A DNA stretch of 41,793 nt, taken from assembly GCA_001593685.1 (NCBI GenBank), contig LUKI01000020.1, forward strand, positions 1 through 41,793, in the 5' to 3' direction. Below are positions 1 through 7,420 of this stretch, piece by piece. Source of the DNA: Gammaproteobacteria bacterium F7 (GTDB lineage: Bacteria > Pseudomonadota > Gammaproteobacteria > Pseudomonadales > IMCC2047). The position numbers and the translations under genes were made by a program. Under the pieces are notes generated by a model, which saw nothing but the letters and a program-made list of their open reading frames with translations, was not told the DNA's origin and searched no databases. Every line of letters starts with the position of its first letter. Position 1 is the stretch's first letter.

Positions 1-40
1 CCTTGTAAGGGCGCCGCTCTACCAACTGAGCTAACCGCCC
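1..40 (-). tRNA. tRNA-Val(TAC), 5' part, cut by the window edge
   Basis: The 40 bases are identical to 229-268, the 5' part of the complete tRNA-Val(TAC) in this window, and run from the 5' acceptor strand through the D arm into the anticodon loop. The remainder lies outside the window. It is the third visible gene of a minus-strand Val-Asp-Val array, presumably a single transcript. Confidence 0.9.
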
Positions 41-93
41 TCAACAGCAGGGCAATTTTACATCCCTAGCCTGTCAAATAGGGGATGTGTAAG

Positions 94-170
94 TGGCGAC
101 CCGGAAGGGACTTGAACCCTCGACCTCCGGCGTGACAGGCCGGCATTCTAACCAACTGAACTACCGGGCC
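94..170 (-). tRNA. tRNA-Asp(GTC)
   Basis: The reverse complement folds as a 77-nt cloverleaf. The acceptor stem GGCCCGG pairs with CCGGGTC (one G-T pair), the anticodon loop TGTCACG carries GTC, and the T arm contains GGTTCAAGTCC. The discriminator is G, as expected for Asp, and CCA is encoded at 94-96. It lies between two tRNA-Val copies on the same strand and is probably processed from the same precursor. Confidence 0.97.
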
Positions 171-192
171 GCATTTCTTACAAACTCTCGAT

Positions 193-268
193 TGGTGGGC
201 GGTACAGGGGTCGAACCTGTGACCTACGCCTTGTAAGGGCGCCGCTCTACCAACTGAGCTAACCGCCC
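193..268 (-). tRNA. tRNA-Val(TAC)
   Basis: This is a 76-nt cloverleaf on the minus strand with acceptor GGGCGGT/ACCGCCC, anticodon loop CTTACAA (anticodon TAC), T loop TTCGAAC, discriminator A and encoded CCA (193-195). It is the first gene of the array and is preceded by a strong promoter at 283-310. Confidence 0.97.
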
Positions 269-282
269 AATCGAGACGCTGC

Positions 283-310
283 ATTCTATAGATTTCGCGC
301 CCCAAGTCAA
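283..310 (-). promoter_or_regulatory. sigma-70 promoter of the tRNA array
   Basis: On the minus strand there is a -35 TTGACT (305-310), a 16-base spacer and a -10 TAGAAT (283-288). A GC-containing discriminator (GCAGCG) and the first tRNA-Val follow. A near-consensus -35 with a GC-rich discriminator is typical of stringently controlled tRNA promoters. The stringent control is inferred. Confidence 0.75.
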
Positions 311-409
311 ATGCTAATCGGCAATAAAAAGGCAGTTTTTTTCATTTTATTGTCACATTTTTTTTGCCGTTTAAATTGACACCGATAAACCCTTGTGAGG
401 ACAGGTTTT

Positions 410-440
410 TTTACACCCGCCTGCCAGACAGTGTTAGAAT
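410..440 (+). promoter_or_regulatory. candidate queD promoter (extended -10)
   Basis: TGTTAGAAT at 432-440 reads as an extended -10 element (TG-N-TAGAAT). A TTTACA-like -35 lies at 410-415 with a long 19-base spacer. It sits about 50 bases upstream of the queD ATG. The extended -10 is the stronger part of the evidence. Confidence 0.4.
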
Positions 441-493
441 GCGCGCGTTTCTCGACGGCATATATCTGTCCACACCAGCAAGGCACCACAGGC

Positions 494-847
494 ATGGAAA
501 TTTACAAAGAGTTTACTTTCGAATCAGCCCACCGACTACCCAACGTACCGGAAGGTCATAAATGTGCACGTTTACATGGCCATTCCTTTCAGGCCCGCAT
601 TTATGTCAGCGGCGATGTTTCTCCCCACGAAGGCTGGATCATGGATTTCAGCGACCTTAAAGCGGCCTTCAAACCACTTTACGAACAACTGGACCACAAT
701 TATCTAAATGAAATCGAGGGCCTTGAAAACCCCACCAGTGAAAACCTGGCTATCTGGATCTGGCAGCGACTAAAACCTAACCTGCCTTTATTAAGTAAAG
801 TCGAGATCAAGGAAACCTGTACCAGTGGCTGCGTGTATGGCGAATAG
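494..847 (+). CDS. queD: 6-carboxy-5,6,7,8-tetrahydropterin synthase QueD
   Basis: This 117-aa cytosolic enzyme converts 7,8-dihydroneopterin triphosphate to 6-carboxytetrahydropterin in queuosine/preQ0 synthesis. The 6-pyruvoyl-tetrahydropterin synthase fold is recognisable. Zinc ligands are H13, H28 and H30 (HGH motif). The catalytic residues are C24, the D67-H68 pair and E107 near the C-terminus. The length matches the family. The frame is open further upstream (from 395), but those residues look non-coding and the ATG at 494 gives the conserved [15 protein letters not shown] start. It is transcribed alone and converges with ribBX across a bidirectional terminator. Confidence 0.95.
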   Translation: MEIYKEFTFESAHRLPNVPEGHKCARLHGHSFQARIYVSGDVSPHEGWIMDFSDLKAAFKPLYEQLDHNYLNEIEGLENPTSENLAIWIWQRLKPNLPLLSKVEIKETCTSGCVYGE

Positions 848-877
848 AAAGCCCATTTGTTGATACTTTGAAAACAA

Positions 878-912
878 AAAAGGCCAAACCCCATTAAGAG
901 GTTTGGCCTTTT
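878..912. terminator. bidirectional terminator between queD and ribBX
   Basis: A perfect 13-bp inverted repeat, AAAAGGCCAAACC (878-890) and GGTTTGGCCTTTT (900-912), has a 9-base loop. A-runs and T-runs on the two sides give a U tail in both directions, so it can end both convergent transcripts. Confidence 0.85.
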
Positions 913-933
913 ATAAGCGATAAACGCCCGTCT

Positions 934-2049
934 TTATACCGGATCTAAAAACTCACTAACTTCTAAATCAAAGCCTGAAATGGCCGTGTACTTAATCGGT
1001 GAGCTTAACAGGCGCATTTTTCGTACGCCGAGGTCACGTAATATCTGAGACCCGGTGCCGACAGTATCATGAACGCTCGGCGAGTGACGAACCACTTCGC
1101 GTGCCGCCGCATCGTCGCCTTGCAGCATACGCACATGCGATAGCATTTCACCATGTGGATCATCATTCGCTAAAACAACCACTACACCGGAACCCTCGGC
1201 TTCAATTTTCGCCAACGAATCACCTAACGCCCAACTTTTCCGGCCAGCGGGCTCTGCGCCAAGCAGGTCACGAAACACTTCCGTTTGACAAACACGTACC
1301 AGCGTTTCATTTTCTGACGCTATATCACCCTTTGTCAGCGCCATATGTATACCGCCCTGAACACTGTCCTGATAGGTAATCAAATTAAAATCGCCATAGC
1401 GCGTATTAATGGTCTGCTCTTCAACCCGCGAAATTGTTTTTTCATGCAGGATCCGATAATGAATCAAATCAGCAATGGTGCCAATTTTAAGGTCATGCTC
1501 GGCAGCAAATTTTTCCAAGTCTGGACGACGCGCCATGGAACCATCGGGATTCATGATCTCGACAATAGCTGCGGCTGGCTCAAGACCGGCCAAACGAGCT
1601 AAATCACAACCGGCTTCAGTATGGCCCGCACGACTTAATACCCCACCCTCTTTCGCCTTTAGCGGAAAAATATGCCCAGGTTGGACAATATCTTCAGGGG
1701 ACGCTTCTTTTCCAACCGCCGCCTGAATAGTTTTCGCACGATCCGCTGCAGAAATACCTGTTGTGACACCTTCAGCCGCCTCAATAGAAACGGTAAAGTT
1801 GGTACTGTGCTGACAGTTATTATCCTGCACCATTAACGGCAAACGTAACTGCTTGCAGCGCTCTTCCGTCAACGTCAGGCAGATCAAACCACAGGCATAA
1901 CGCGCCATGAAATTAATATCTTCCGGACGCACCATTTCGGCGGCAATAATCAAATCGCCTTCGTTTTCACGGTCTTCATCATCCATTAGGATGACCATTT
2001 TACCGCGGCGAATATCTTCAATAATTTCGGTTGTGCTATTTAATTCCAT
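934..2049 (-). CDS. ribBX: 3,4-dihydroxy-2-butanone-4-phosphate synthase with degenerate GTP cyclohydrolase II domain (RibBX)
   Basis: The N-terminal ~200 residues are RibB, which makes 3,4-dihydroxy-2-butanone 4-phosphate from ribulose 5-phosphate for riboflavin. The acidic loop DDEDRENEGD (23-32) and the RAGHTEAGCDLA motif are intact. The C-terminal ~170 residues align with RibA (GTP cyclohydrolase II), but the zinc-binding Cys cluster expected after VRV is replaced (VRVCQTEVFRDLL..., then no CDC). That half should therefore not be an active cyclohydrolase. Such RibBX hybrids are known in Proteobacteria. A TTG start at 2067 is possible, but the ATG at 2049 gives the usual MELNSTTEIIEDIR start, 371 aa. 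No FMN riboswitch was recognised upstream. Confidence 0.9.
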   Translation of the reverse strand: MELNSTTEIIEDIRRGKMVILMDDEDRENEGDLIIAAEMVRPEDINFMARYACGLICLTLTEERCKQLRLPLMVQDNNCQHSTNFTVSIEAAEGVTTGISAADRAKTIQAAVGKEASPEDIVQPGHIFPLKAKEGGVLSRAGHTEAGCDLARLAGLEPAAAIVEIMNPDGSMARRPDLEKFAAEHDLKIGTIADLIHYRILHEKTISRVEEQTINTRYGDFNLITYQDSVQGGIHMALTKGDIASENETLVRVCQTEVFRDLLGAEPAGRKSWALGDSLAKIEAEGSGVVVVLANDDPHGEMLSHVRMLQGDDAAAREVVRHSPSVHDTVGTGSQILRDLGVRKMRLLSSPIKYTAISGFDLEVSEFLDPV

Positions 2050-2087
2050 GGTTACTGCCGTACTCAAAATTCGTATTCATTGGGTAT

Positions 2088-2110
2088 ACTTGATCGTAAT
2101 ATGACCAAGT
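2088..2110. promoter_or_regulatory. operator-like inverted repeat upstream of ribBX
   Basis: ACTTGATC-N7-GACCAAGT is an inverted repeat with 7 of 8 arm positions matching, about 40 bases upstream of the ribBX ATG. A possible minus-strand -10 TATAAC (2109-2114) with a weak TGTAAA (2133-2138) would start transcription inside the repeat. That is the usual geometry for a repressor site. The binding protein is unknown. Confidence 0.3.
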
Positions 2111-2343
2111 TATAGCCACTAGGGGCGGACATTTTACACGTTTCTCACATAACCAACAGGGTTAAGCCGTAAATTGACAGGCTAAGGAAACTCAAATAGC
2201 CCATAACCACAACTACACTCGGCCAATTTACGCGAGTGACAAAAACTTTGAGCCGAATTTATCAAAAAAACTGCTGTCACATACAGCCAAGAACAGTACA
2301 ACGAAGAGCCTGTTAGTATTAATAATCACCACTGGGGTAAATC

Positions 2344-2871
2344 TTGACGATTACTGACATCATCAACAACAACATCGCTACTTTACGATCCAGCAGCACT
2401 ATCTTCGACGATCTCAGCGATGACCAATACAATCAAGTGTTAACACCCTACTTTAGTGCGTCAATTGGCAAACATTTCCGCCACATTCTTGACCACTATT
2501 TCTGTTTCTTAACGGGCTTAAAAAAGGGCCACATTCACTACGACCAACGCCAGCGTGACACAGCGGTGGAAACCCAACGGGCTTATACTCTCAACAAGCT
2601 AAATAAATTAATCACCGACCTGAAAGCACTAACCACACAGTCAGATAACGCGATAAAAGTCAGCTTGTCTTCGTCACCTGAAAAACCATGCGCCGCACCA
2701 GCCAGCAGCTCACTGGCTCGCGAATTAATATTCTTACAGGGGCACACCACCCACCACTACGCCATTATCAGCGCCCAACTGAAATTTATGGAGCTCCCTG
2801 TTGATGAGAATTTTGGCGTTGCTGCCTCCACCCAACTCTACAACAAGCAACAACGCACATGTGCACCGTAA
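2344..2871 (+). CDS. DinB-like four-helix protein
   Basis: A 175-aa protein with the DinB/YfiT-type pattern of metal-binding histidines: H44/H47/H51 in the first long helices and H134, H137 and H138 near the end (GHTTHH). The family comprises small metal-dependent helical-bundle proteins, several of which transfer thiols or modify small molecules. No substrate can be given here. The start is TTG with GGGGT six bases upstream; no better in-frame ATG exists in the N-terminal half. The 3' end overlaps the next gene by 13 bp, implying translational coupling to the NRDE protein. The preceding intergenic span (2050-2343) holds only the candidate ribBX control elements. Confidence 0.7.
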   Translation: MTITDIINNNIATLRSSSTIFDDLSDDQYNQVLTPYFSASIGKHFRHILDHYFCFLTGLKKGHIHYDQRQRDTAVETQRAYTLNKLNKLITDLKALTTQSDNAIKVSLSSSPEKPCAAPASSSLARELIFLQGHTTHHYAIISAQLKFMELPVDENFGVAASTQLYNKQQRTCAP

Positions 2872-3599
2872 GCTGGCTTTTCAGCAACCAAGGGTACCAG
2901 CTGTTCTTTAACCGGGACGAGCTTAAAAGCCGCCAACGTGCAGCTCGCCCTTCGCTCAAAACACTTCATCAAACTCAAATAATTGCCCCCACTGATACGG
3001 ATGCTGGCGGCACCTGGATCACAGTAAACGAACACGGCCTATCGCTCTGCCTGCTAAATCACTACGCTGCACAGCAAGTCATCGATCAGCGCGACTGGAT
3101 CAGCCGCGGATTGTTAGTCCGGGCACTATCACATTTTACAGACACCAACATGCTGCTATCACAGCTTAAGGCACTCAAGCTAAGTCAGTACCGCCCCTTT
3201 GACCTCTTGGCATTATCACCAAACAATCAGGTTTGGCAGGCCCATTGGGATGGCTTTGAATTACAGATCAAACAACCAACCCTAATGCCACTGACCTCTT
3301 CATCCTATGCCACCGACAAAGTTATTAACTGTCGGCTAAAACACTTTAGAAACATACAAAAAGGGCAGCCATTAAACCCGGAACAGCTTCGCCAATATCA
3401 CGCAAGCCACGCACCAGAAGCGGGCGCTTTTTCTGTCTGTATGCACCGCGATAATGGCCAAACAGTAAGCTTTAGTCACATTCGCGTTGACCAATCACAG
3501 GTTTATTTTGACTATTACGATGGCTCACCCTGTTCGACAGACGAAGTGCATAAAACTCGGTTAGCTCGTTTACCGGCAGCCCCTCCAAGTGGGGCTTAA
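2859..3599 (+). CDS. NRDE (TANGO2-like) family protein
   Basis: A 246-aa protein starting MCTVSW and carrying the family-defining NRDE motif at residues 18-21, followed by the conserved GGTWI segment near residue 50. TANGO2/NRDE proteins have an Ntn-hydrolase-like fold in which Cys2 could be the N-terminal nucleophile. The biochemical role in bacteria is not settled. It overlaps the DinB-like gene by 13 bp, so the two are very likely co-translated. Family membership is secure, function is not. Confidence 0.8.
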   Translation: MCTVSWLFSNQGYQLFFNRDELKSRQRAARPSLKTLHQTQIIAPTDTDAGGTWITVNEHGLSLCLLNHYAAQQVIDQRDWISRGLLVRALSHFTDTNMLLSQLKALKLSQYRPFDLLALSPNNQVWQAHWDGFELQIKQPTLMPLTSSSYATDKVINCRLKHFRNIQKGQPLNPEQLRQYHASHAPEAGAFSVCMHRDNGQTVSFSHIRVDQSQVYFDYYDGSPCSTDEVHKTRLARLPAAPPSGA

Positions 3600-3650
3600 A
3601 GCCATTGTGTCCAGAAGCAGCGCCTTCATCGCGGCGCAGGAGAAGTAGCC

Positions 3651-4457
3651 ATGCAAGCCAAATCCCAGCACCTTAATCGGCCCCACATAGAAAATGTGAG
3701 TTTCCAAGCTGGCCCCTATGAAGTCAGGCTTGCCGAAACAGCTGACGACATTGAAGCTGCTCAAGCACTACGCTATCGAGTGTTTTATCAAGAAAACCAG
3801 GGCACACCAACACCTGAAATGATCGATGCGGGACGAGAAATTGATGAATGGGACGATAATGCCTACCACATCATTGTCACTAACAGTAAAAACGCCAATG
3901 CCGTGGTTGGCACTCTGCGTTTAGTCAGTAACCAACGCCTCAACCCTGGCCAGGAGTTTTATACTGAAAAAGCCTTCAACCTGAACAAACTGAGAAACAA
4001 TTATCAAAAAATTCTAGAGCTTAGCCGTTACTGTATTGCCCCCGGTGGCCGCTCCGGCACAATTTTAATGCTGATCTGGAAGTTTGCGATGAAATTTATC
4101 ATCGATAATAACTATCAACTGATGATTGGTTGCGCCAGTTTCCATGATATGGATATCAGCAAACACACTGATATTCTCACGTATCTTCACCAGCACAATC
4201 CTGCACCACCAGAATTATGCCCAACCCCAAAGGTGGACAACCATGTTTGTCTTGATGAGGTATCTCTTGAAACCAATAGCGTTGACTGGGAAGTTGCAAA
4301 AAACGCAGTCCCCACACTACTGCGCGGCTACCTGAAACTCGGTGCACGCATCAGTAAATGCGCCATCATTGATCCGGTATTTAATTCAGTGTTCGTGTGT
4401 ATTTATGTGGACGCCGCCAAGATGCTAAAGGACAATCATACGCTTGTTCCAAAATAG
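3651..4457 (+). CDS. olsB: OlsB-like N-acyltransferase (ornithine/aminolipid synthesis)
   Basis: A 268-aa GNAT-fold protein of the OlsB/hemolysin-like acyltransferase type. Seen are YEVRLAETADDIEAAQALRYRVF near residue 24, a central VVGTLRLV strand, and the ELSRYCIAP segment around residue 123. OlsB moves a 3-hydroxyacyl group from acyl-ACP to the alpha-amino group of ornithine to give lyso-ornithine lipid. The next gene is a PlsC-type acyltransferase 16 bp downstream, the expected OlsA partner. A good Shine-Dalgarno (AGGAG) precedes the ATG. The amino acid head group is inferred from the family. Confidence 0.7.
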   Translation: MQAKSQHLNRPHIENVSFQAGPYEVRLAETADDIEAAQALRYRVFYQENQGTPTPEMIDAGREIDEWDDNAYHIIVTNSKNANAVVGTLRLVSNQRLNPGQEFYTEKAFNLNKLRNNYQKILELSRYCIAPGGRSGTILMLIWKFAMKFIIDNNYQLMIGCASFHDMDISKHTDILTYLHQHNPAPPELCPTPKVDNHVCLDEVSLETNSVDWEVAKNAVPTLLRGYLKLGARISKCAIIDPVFNSVFVCIYVDAAKMLKDNHTLVPK

Positions 4458-4473
4458 ACATTAAACCCCAAAC

Positions 4474-5295
4474 ATGCCCACTAAACGCCCCTACTCCATT
4501 GCTCTGATTTGTCTTCGCCTGCCACTGTTAATTTTGTGGTTGATTCTACTGCCTATTCCCGCACTACTTATTCGTCTCATCAGCCCACACTCAACACTGG
4601 CAACTGAAAAAATGCCGATGCTGTTTCACCGTGGTGTCAGCAAAATTTTTGGTTTGCGGCTCAAAGTAAGTGGCAGTTTAAGTCATCACCGGCCAACCCT
4701 GTATATCAGCAATCACGTTTCCTACCTGGATATTTTCCTACTGGGCTCGGTGGTACCCGGTTTTTTTATTGCTAAATCCGAGGTCGCGGGCTGGCCACTA
4801 TTTGGCAAATTGGCCCGTCTGCAAAACACCCTGTTTATCGAACGCAACAGTCGTCATGCCCGAGCGCAGGTGGACATTCTGCAACAACAATTAATTGCTG
4901 GTAATAACCTTATTTTGTTTCCAGAGGGTACCAGCACCGATGGTGCTCATGTGGAGCCATTTAAAAGCAGTCTGTTTCATGCTGCGGAAAGCGAACCTGA
5001 GATTAATATACAAATTCAGCCCATGACGCTCGCTTACACGCATCACAAGGGCCAGTTGATGGATCAGTCACTGCGCGATTACTATGCCTGGTATTCCACC
5101 ATGCCCTTTCTATCGCATTTTATTCAGTCAATGGGCATGCGTAATGCTGATATCGAACTGATTCTTCACTCCCCGGTCAGCATCCGCGAGTTTGAATCCC
5201 GTAAAGCCTGCGCTGAGAATTGCTGGAACGCTGTTAATGACGCCCTCGTCACCCGCGTTAAAACAACTGTATCAACCAACAACGAGTCCTATTAA
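4474..5295 (+). CDS. olsA: PlsC-family 1-acyl acyltransferase, OlsA-like
   Basis: A 273-aa membrane-anchored acyltransferase with a hydrophobic segment at about residues 10-36. The catalytic H81-x4-D86 lies in NHVSYLDIF, and the FPEGTS substrate motif is at about 149-154. OlsA proteins O-acylate lyso-ornithine lipid at the inner membrane. General lysophosphatidate acyltransferases share these motifs, so the specific role rests on the adjacent OlsB-like gene. Confidence 0.7.
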   Translation: MPTKRPYSIALICLRLPLLILWLILLPIPALLIRLISPHSTLATEKMPMLFHRGVSKIFGLRLKVSGSLSHHRPTLYISNHVSYLDIFLLGSVVPGFFIAKSEVAGWPLFGKLARLQNTLFIERNSRHARAQVDILQQQLIAGNNLILFPEGTSTDGAHVEPFKSSLFHAAESEPEINIQIQPMTLAYTHHKGQLMDQSLRDYYAWYSTMPFLSHFIQSMGMRNADIELILHSPVSIREFESRKACAENCWNAVNDALVTRVKTTVSTNNESY

Positions 5296-5366
5296 GTCTT
5301 CGTACCATGTAGCCCCTACCACACTATAATAACATCACCAAAATCAACGACTGCAGCCTGAGCCCT

Positions 5367-5762
5367 ATGTTTGACCTGTTACGCCGTTCTAAACTTTTTC
5401 GCAGCCTGATGGCGGCTACAGCGGGGTTTACTTTTTATGGTGGATGGGCTTTTTTAATTAATCATGATCACGGCCTAATGGTCGCGCTCAAAGCGGGGGC
5501 TACACAGGGCAGCTACAGCTTCATACTAACGTTATGCTTATCATTTTTTATGGAGTGGCTATTTCAGATAAGCAACCAGCCTAAATGGCAGTTTAGCCTG
5601 ACGCTATTTACGACCTGCGGGTTGATTTATACGACATCCTGGGGAGTAAATGCGCTGGCAGGCACACCAGAAATTCTATTGACCATTCTGCCCGGAGCAA
5701 TCATCAGCAGTCTCTACACACTGTCTTACACATTGGCGCTTTTTAAACTTCAGCGCGGATAA
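5367..5762 (+). CDS. small integral membrane protein, unknown
   Basis: A 131-aa very hydrophobic protein with about four predicted membrane segments (near residues 13-30, 48-65, 76-96 and 105-127) and short polar loops. No family was recognised. It lies 71 bp after the olsA-like gene on the same strand and may share its transcript. Its stop is only 6 bp from the convergent mltF stop, with no terminator in between. A structural or accessory role in the lipid operon is only a guess. Confidence 0.6.
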   Translation: MFDLLRRSKLFRSLMAATAGFTFYGGWAFLINHDHGLMVALKAGATQGSYSFILTLCLSFFMEWLFQISNQPKWQFSLTLFTTCGLIYTTSWGVNALAGTPEILLTILPGAIISSLYTLSYTLALFKLQRG

Positions 5763-5768
5763 CCTTAC

Positions 5769-7184
5769 TTAACTGCGTGGTCTGACAAAAATCTGTACGT
5801 CTGCCGGATTAAGCACCTGTTGCAAAACCTGTTGATACTGACGAATTTGTTGCACATATTTCACCGGTTCAGAACCACGCGCATAACCATACTTCACCGT
5901 TGAGTAGTATTCCCGCTGGCTCAATAATGGCAGCATAATTTTCATATCATGCCAGCTTTTTGGGTCTTTGCCCTGTCGCCTTGCCAGTGCTTGCGCATCA
6001 CGCAGATGCCCCAAACCAACATTATAAGCCGCCAGCGTCATCCAGGTCAGGTCCGGTTCATTGAGCTCATCTTTGAGGTTATCACGCAACTTGGCAAAAT
6101 ATTTAGCGCCAGCAAAAATACTCTGCTCGGCATTTAAACGATTTTTAACGCCCAATGACCTGGCCGTTGGCCAAGTCAGCATCATCATGCCACGCACCCC
6201 CGTCGGGCTTTTAGCCTTAGGGTTCCAATGTGACTCCTGATAAGCCTGTGCGGCCAATAACGTAAAGGACAGATCATTTTCTTCAGCCGCCTGCTCAAAC
6301 AGCTGTCGATATTTAGGAAAACGCTCTTTAATACGCCGTTTAAAAGCCTGAATATCGACATAATCAAACAACGTCACATGGCCGTAATAAAGCTCCCGCC
6401 ACTTAGCCATTTTTCCATCTGCTTTATAAGCTGTTAGCCAATTGACCGCTTCCTGTCGTAACTCGTTGGCTCCCTTAGGCAAAGCCCAGGCCAGTTCATC
6501 TTTTTTACCCAACGCAAAACGTACCCGCAACTCGGGGAAATAACGCTGGTTGATGGACACAATTGTTGAGTCCATCACCGTGCAACCAATTTTGCGCTCC
6601 CATACGCTCTCTAAGATTTGTTCGGATCCCAAACCCGTTGTAGCGTGCCAACTTAACTTCGGATGTTTTTTCTGCAACTCCTTGAGACGCTCTTCGTAAC
6701 TGCTACCCGCAATAATGACCAAATCAGTATCCACTAAATTGCTGATCCGGTTTGGCCGCTCACCACCACGACGACACACCACCTGCTGACTGACGGTTTG
6801 ATAAGCTGGGCCAAACAACACTTTACGTTTACGTTCTGCCGTAATGGACAACCCCGCCGTGGCCAAGTCACCTTCACCACGACTAATCGCATCCATCAAC
6901 TCAACAACACTATTTTTAATAATAAAAACCGGTTTTACACCGATACTCTCAGCGAAGTCTTTTACCAGTTTGTACTCTGGCCCAGACTCATTTTCGTGGC
7001 GGTCAACGTAATAAACCGTCGGATTATTTTGTGTCAGCACAATCAACTGCCCACTACGCTGAATTTCAGCTAATGTTCTCACCGGCAATACATGGGTTGT
7101 GCCCTTAGGCCACAGCACCGCCATCACCAGTAGCAAAGCCGCCAGTGCAATCATGACCGCCAAATCTTTTTTACGCTGTCTCAT
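5769..7184 (-). CDS. mltF: membrane-bound lytic murein transglycosylase F
   Basis: A 471-aa bimodular protein. An N-terminal membrane anchor lies at about residues 8-25. A periplasmic solute-binding-protein-like domain (about 36-265) is followed by an SLT lysozyme-like domain (about 285-450) with catalytic E317 in AYQESHWNP and the GVRGMMMLT motif. MltF cuts the MurNAc-GlcNAc bond with formation of 1,6-anhydroMurNAc, and the first domain regulates activity. The E. coli protein is slightly longer. ATG start with GAGG upstream. The 236-bp upstream spacer carries the inverted-repeat element at 7271-7408. Confidence 0.93.
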   Translation of the reverse strand: MRQRKKDLAVMIALAALLLVMAVLWPKGTTHVLPVRTLAEIQRSGQLIVLTQNNPTVYYVDRHENESGPEYKLVKDFAESIGVKPVFIIKNSVVELMDAISRGEGDLATAGLSITAERKRKVLFGPAYQTVSQQVVCRRGGERPNRISNLVDTDLVIIAGSSYEERLKELQKKHPKLSWHATTGLGSEQILESVWERKIGCTVMDSTIVSINQRYFPELRVRFALGKKDELAWALPKGANELRQEAVNWLTAYKADGKMAKWRELYYGHVTLFDYVDIQAFKRRIKERFPKYRQLFEQAAEENDLSFTLLAAQAYQESHWNPKAKSPTGVRGMMMLTWPTARSLGVKNRLNAEQSIFAGAKYFAKLRDNLKDELNEPDLTWMTLAAYNVGLGHLRDAQALARRQGKDPKSWHDMKIMLPLLSQREYYSTVKYGYARGSEPVKYVQQIRQYQQVLQQVLNPADVQIFVRPRS

Positions 7185-7270
7185 AGGCCTCGCAGGAACA
7201 CATTTATATGGGCTTAACTTTAGAAGTTCTTCGACAAACTACCAGCTTCTTTATGTAATTATAAAACCTC

Positions 7271-7408
7271 TAATCAAGTCGCTGGTGGCGGTGTTGGAGC
7301 TTTTACGGGGTCAGATGCAAGGCGAATACCGGAATCTTTGCAAAGGCTTTAACGTCGCAGCCTGCCCGCAATAGCCTGGTCCAAAAGGGTCCGCCAGCGA
7401 TTTGATTA
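7271..7408. repeat. imperfect inverted-repeat element, about 138 bp
   Basis: The outer arms TAATCAAGTCGCTGGTGG (7271-7288) and CCGCCAGCGATTTGATTA (7391-7408) differ from perfect complementarity at two places. Both become G-U pairs in a plus-strand RNA, giving an 18-bp helix closing a ~100-base interior that contains the palindrome CTTTGCAAAG. On the minus strand the same positions would be A-C mismatches. The element fills the mltF-dnaJ spacer. It may be a dispersed intergenic repeat, a non-autonomous mobile element or a structured RNA. Copy number in the genome is unknown. Confidence 0.5.
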
Positions 7409-7420
7409 AAAGCTCGTGGG

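Noticed and set aside
66-305. 79-aa minus-strand frame across the tRNA array
   Set aside because: It lies entirely over tRNA-Asp, tRNA-Val and their promoter, so it is not a protein gene.
2050-2343. FMN riboswitch upstream of ribBX
   Set aside because: None of the conserved FMN-aptamer core segments could be recognised on the minus strand; only an inverted repeat near the likely start site is seen.
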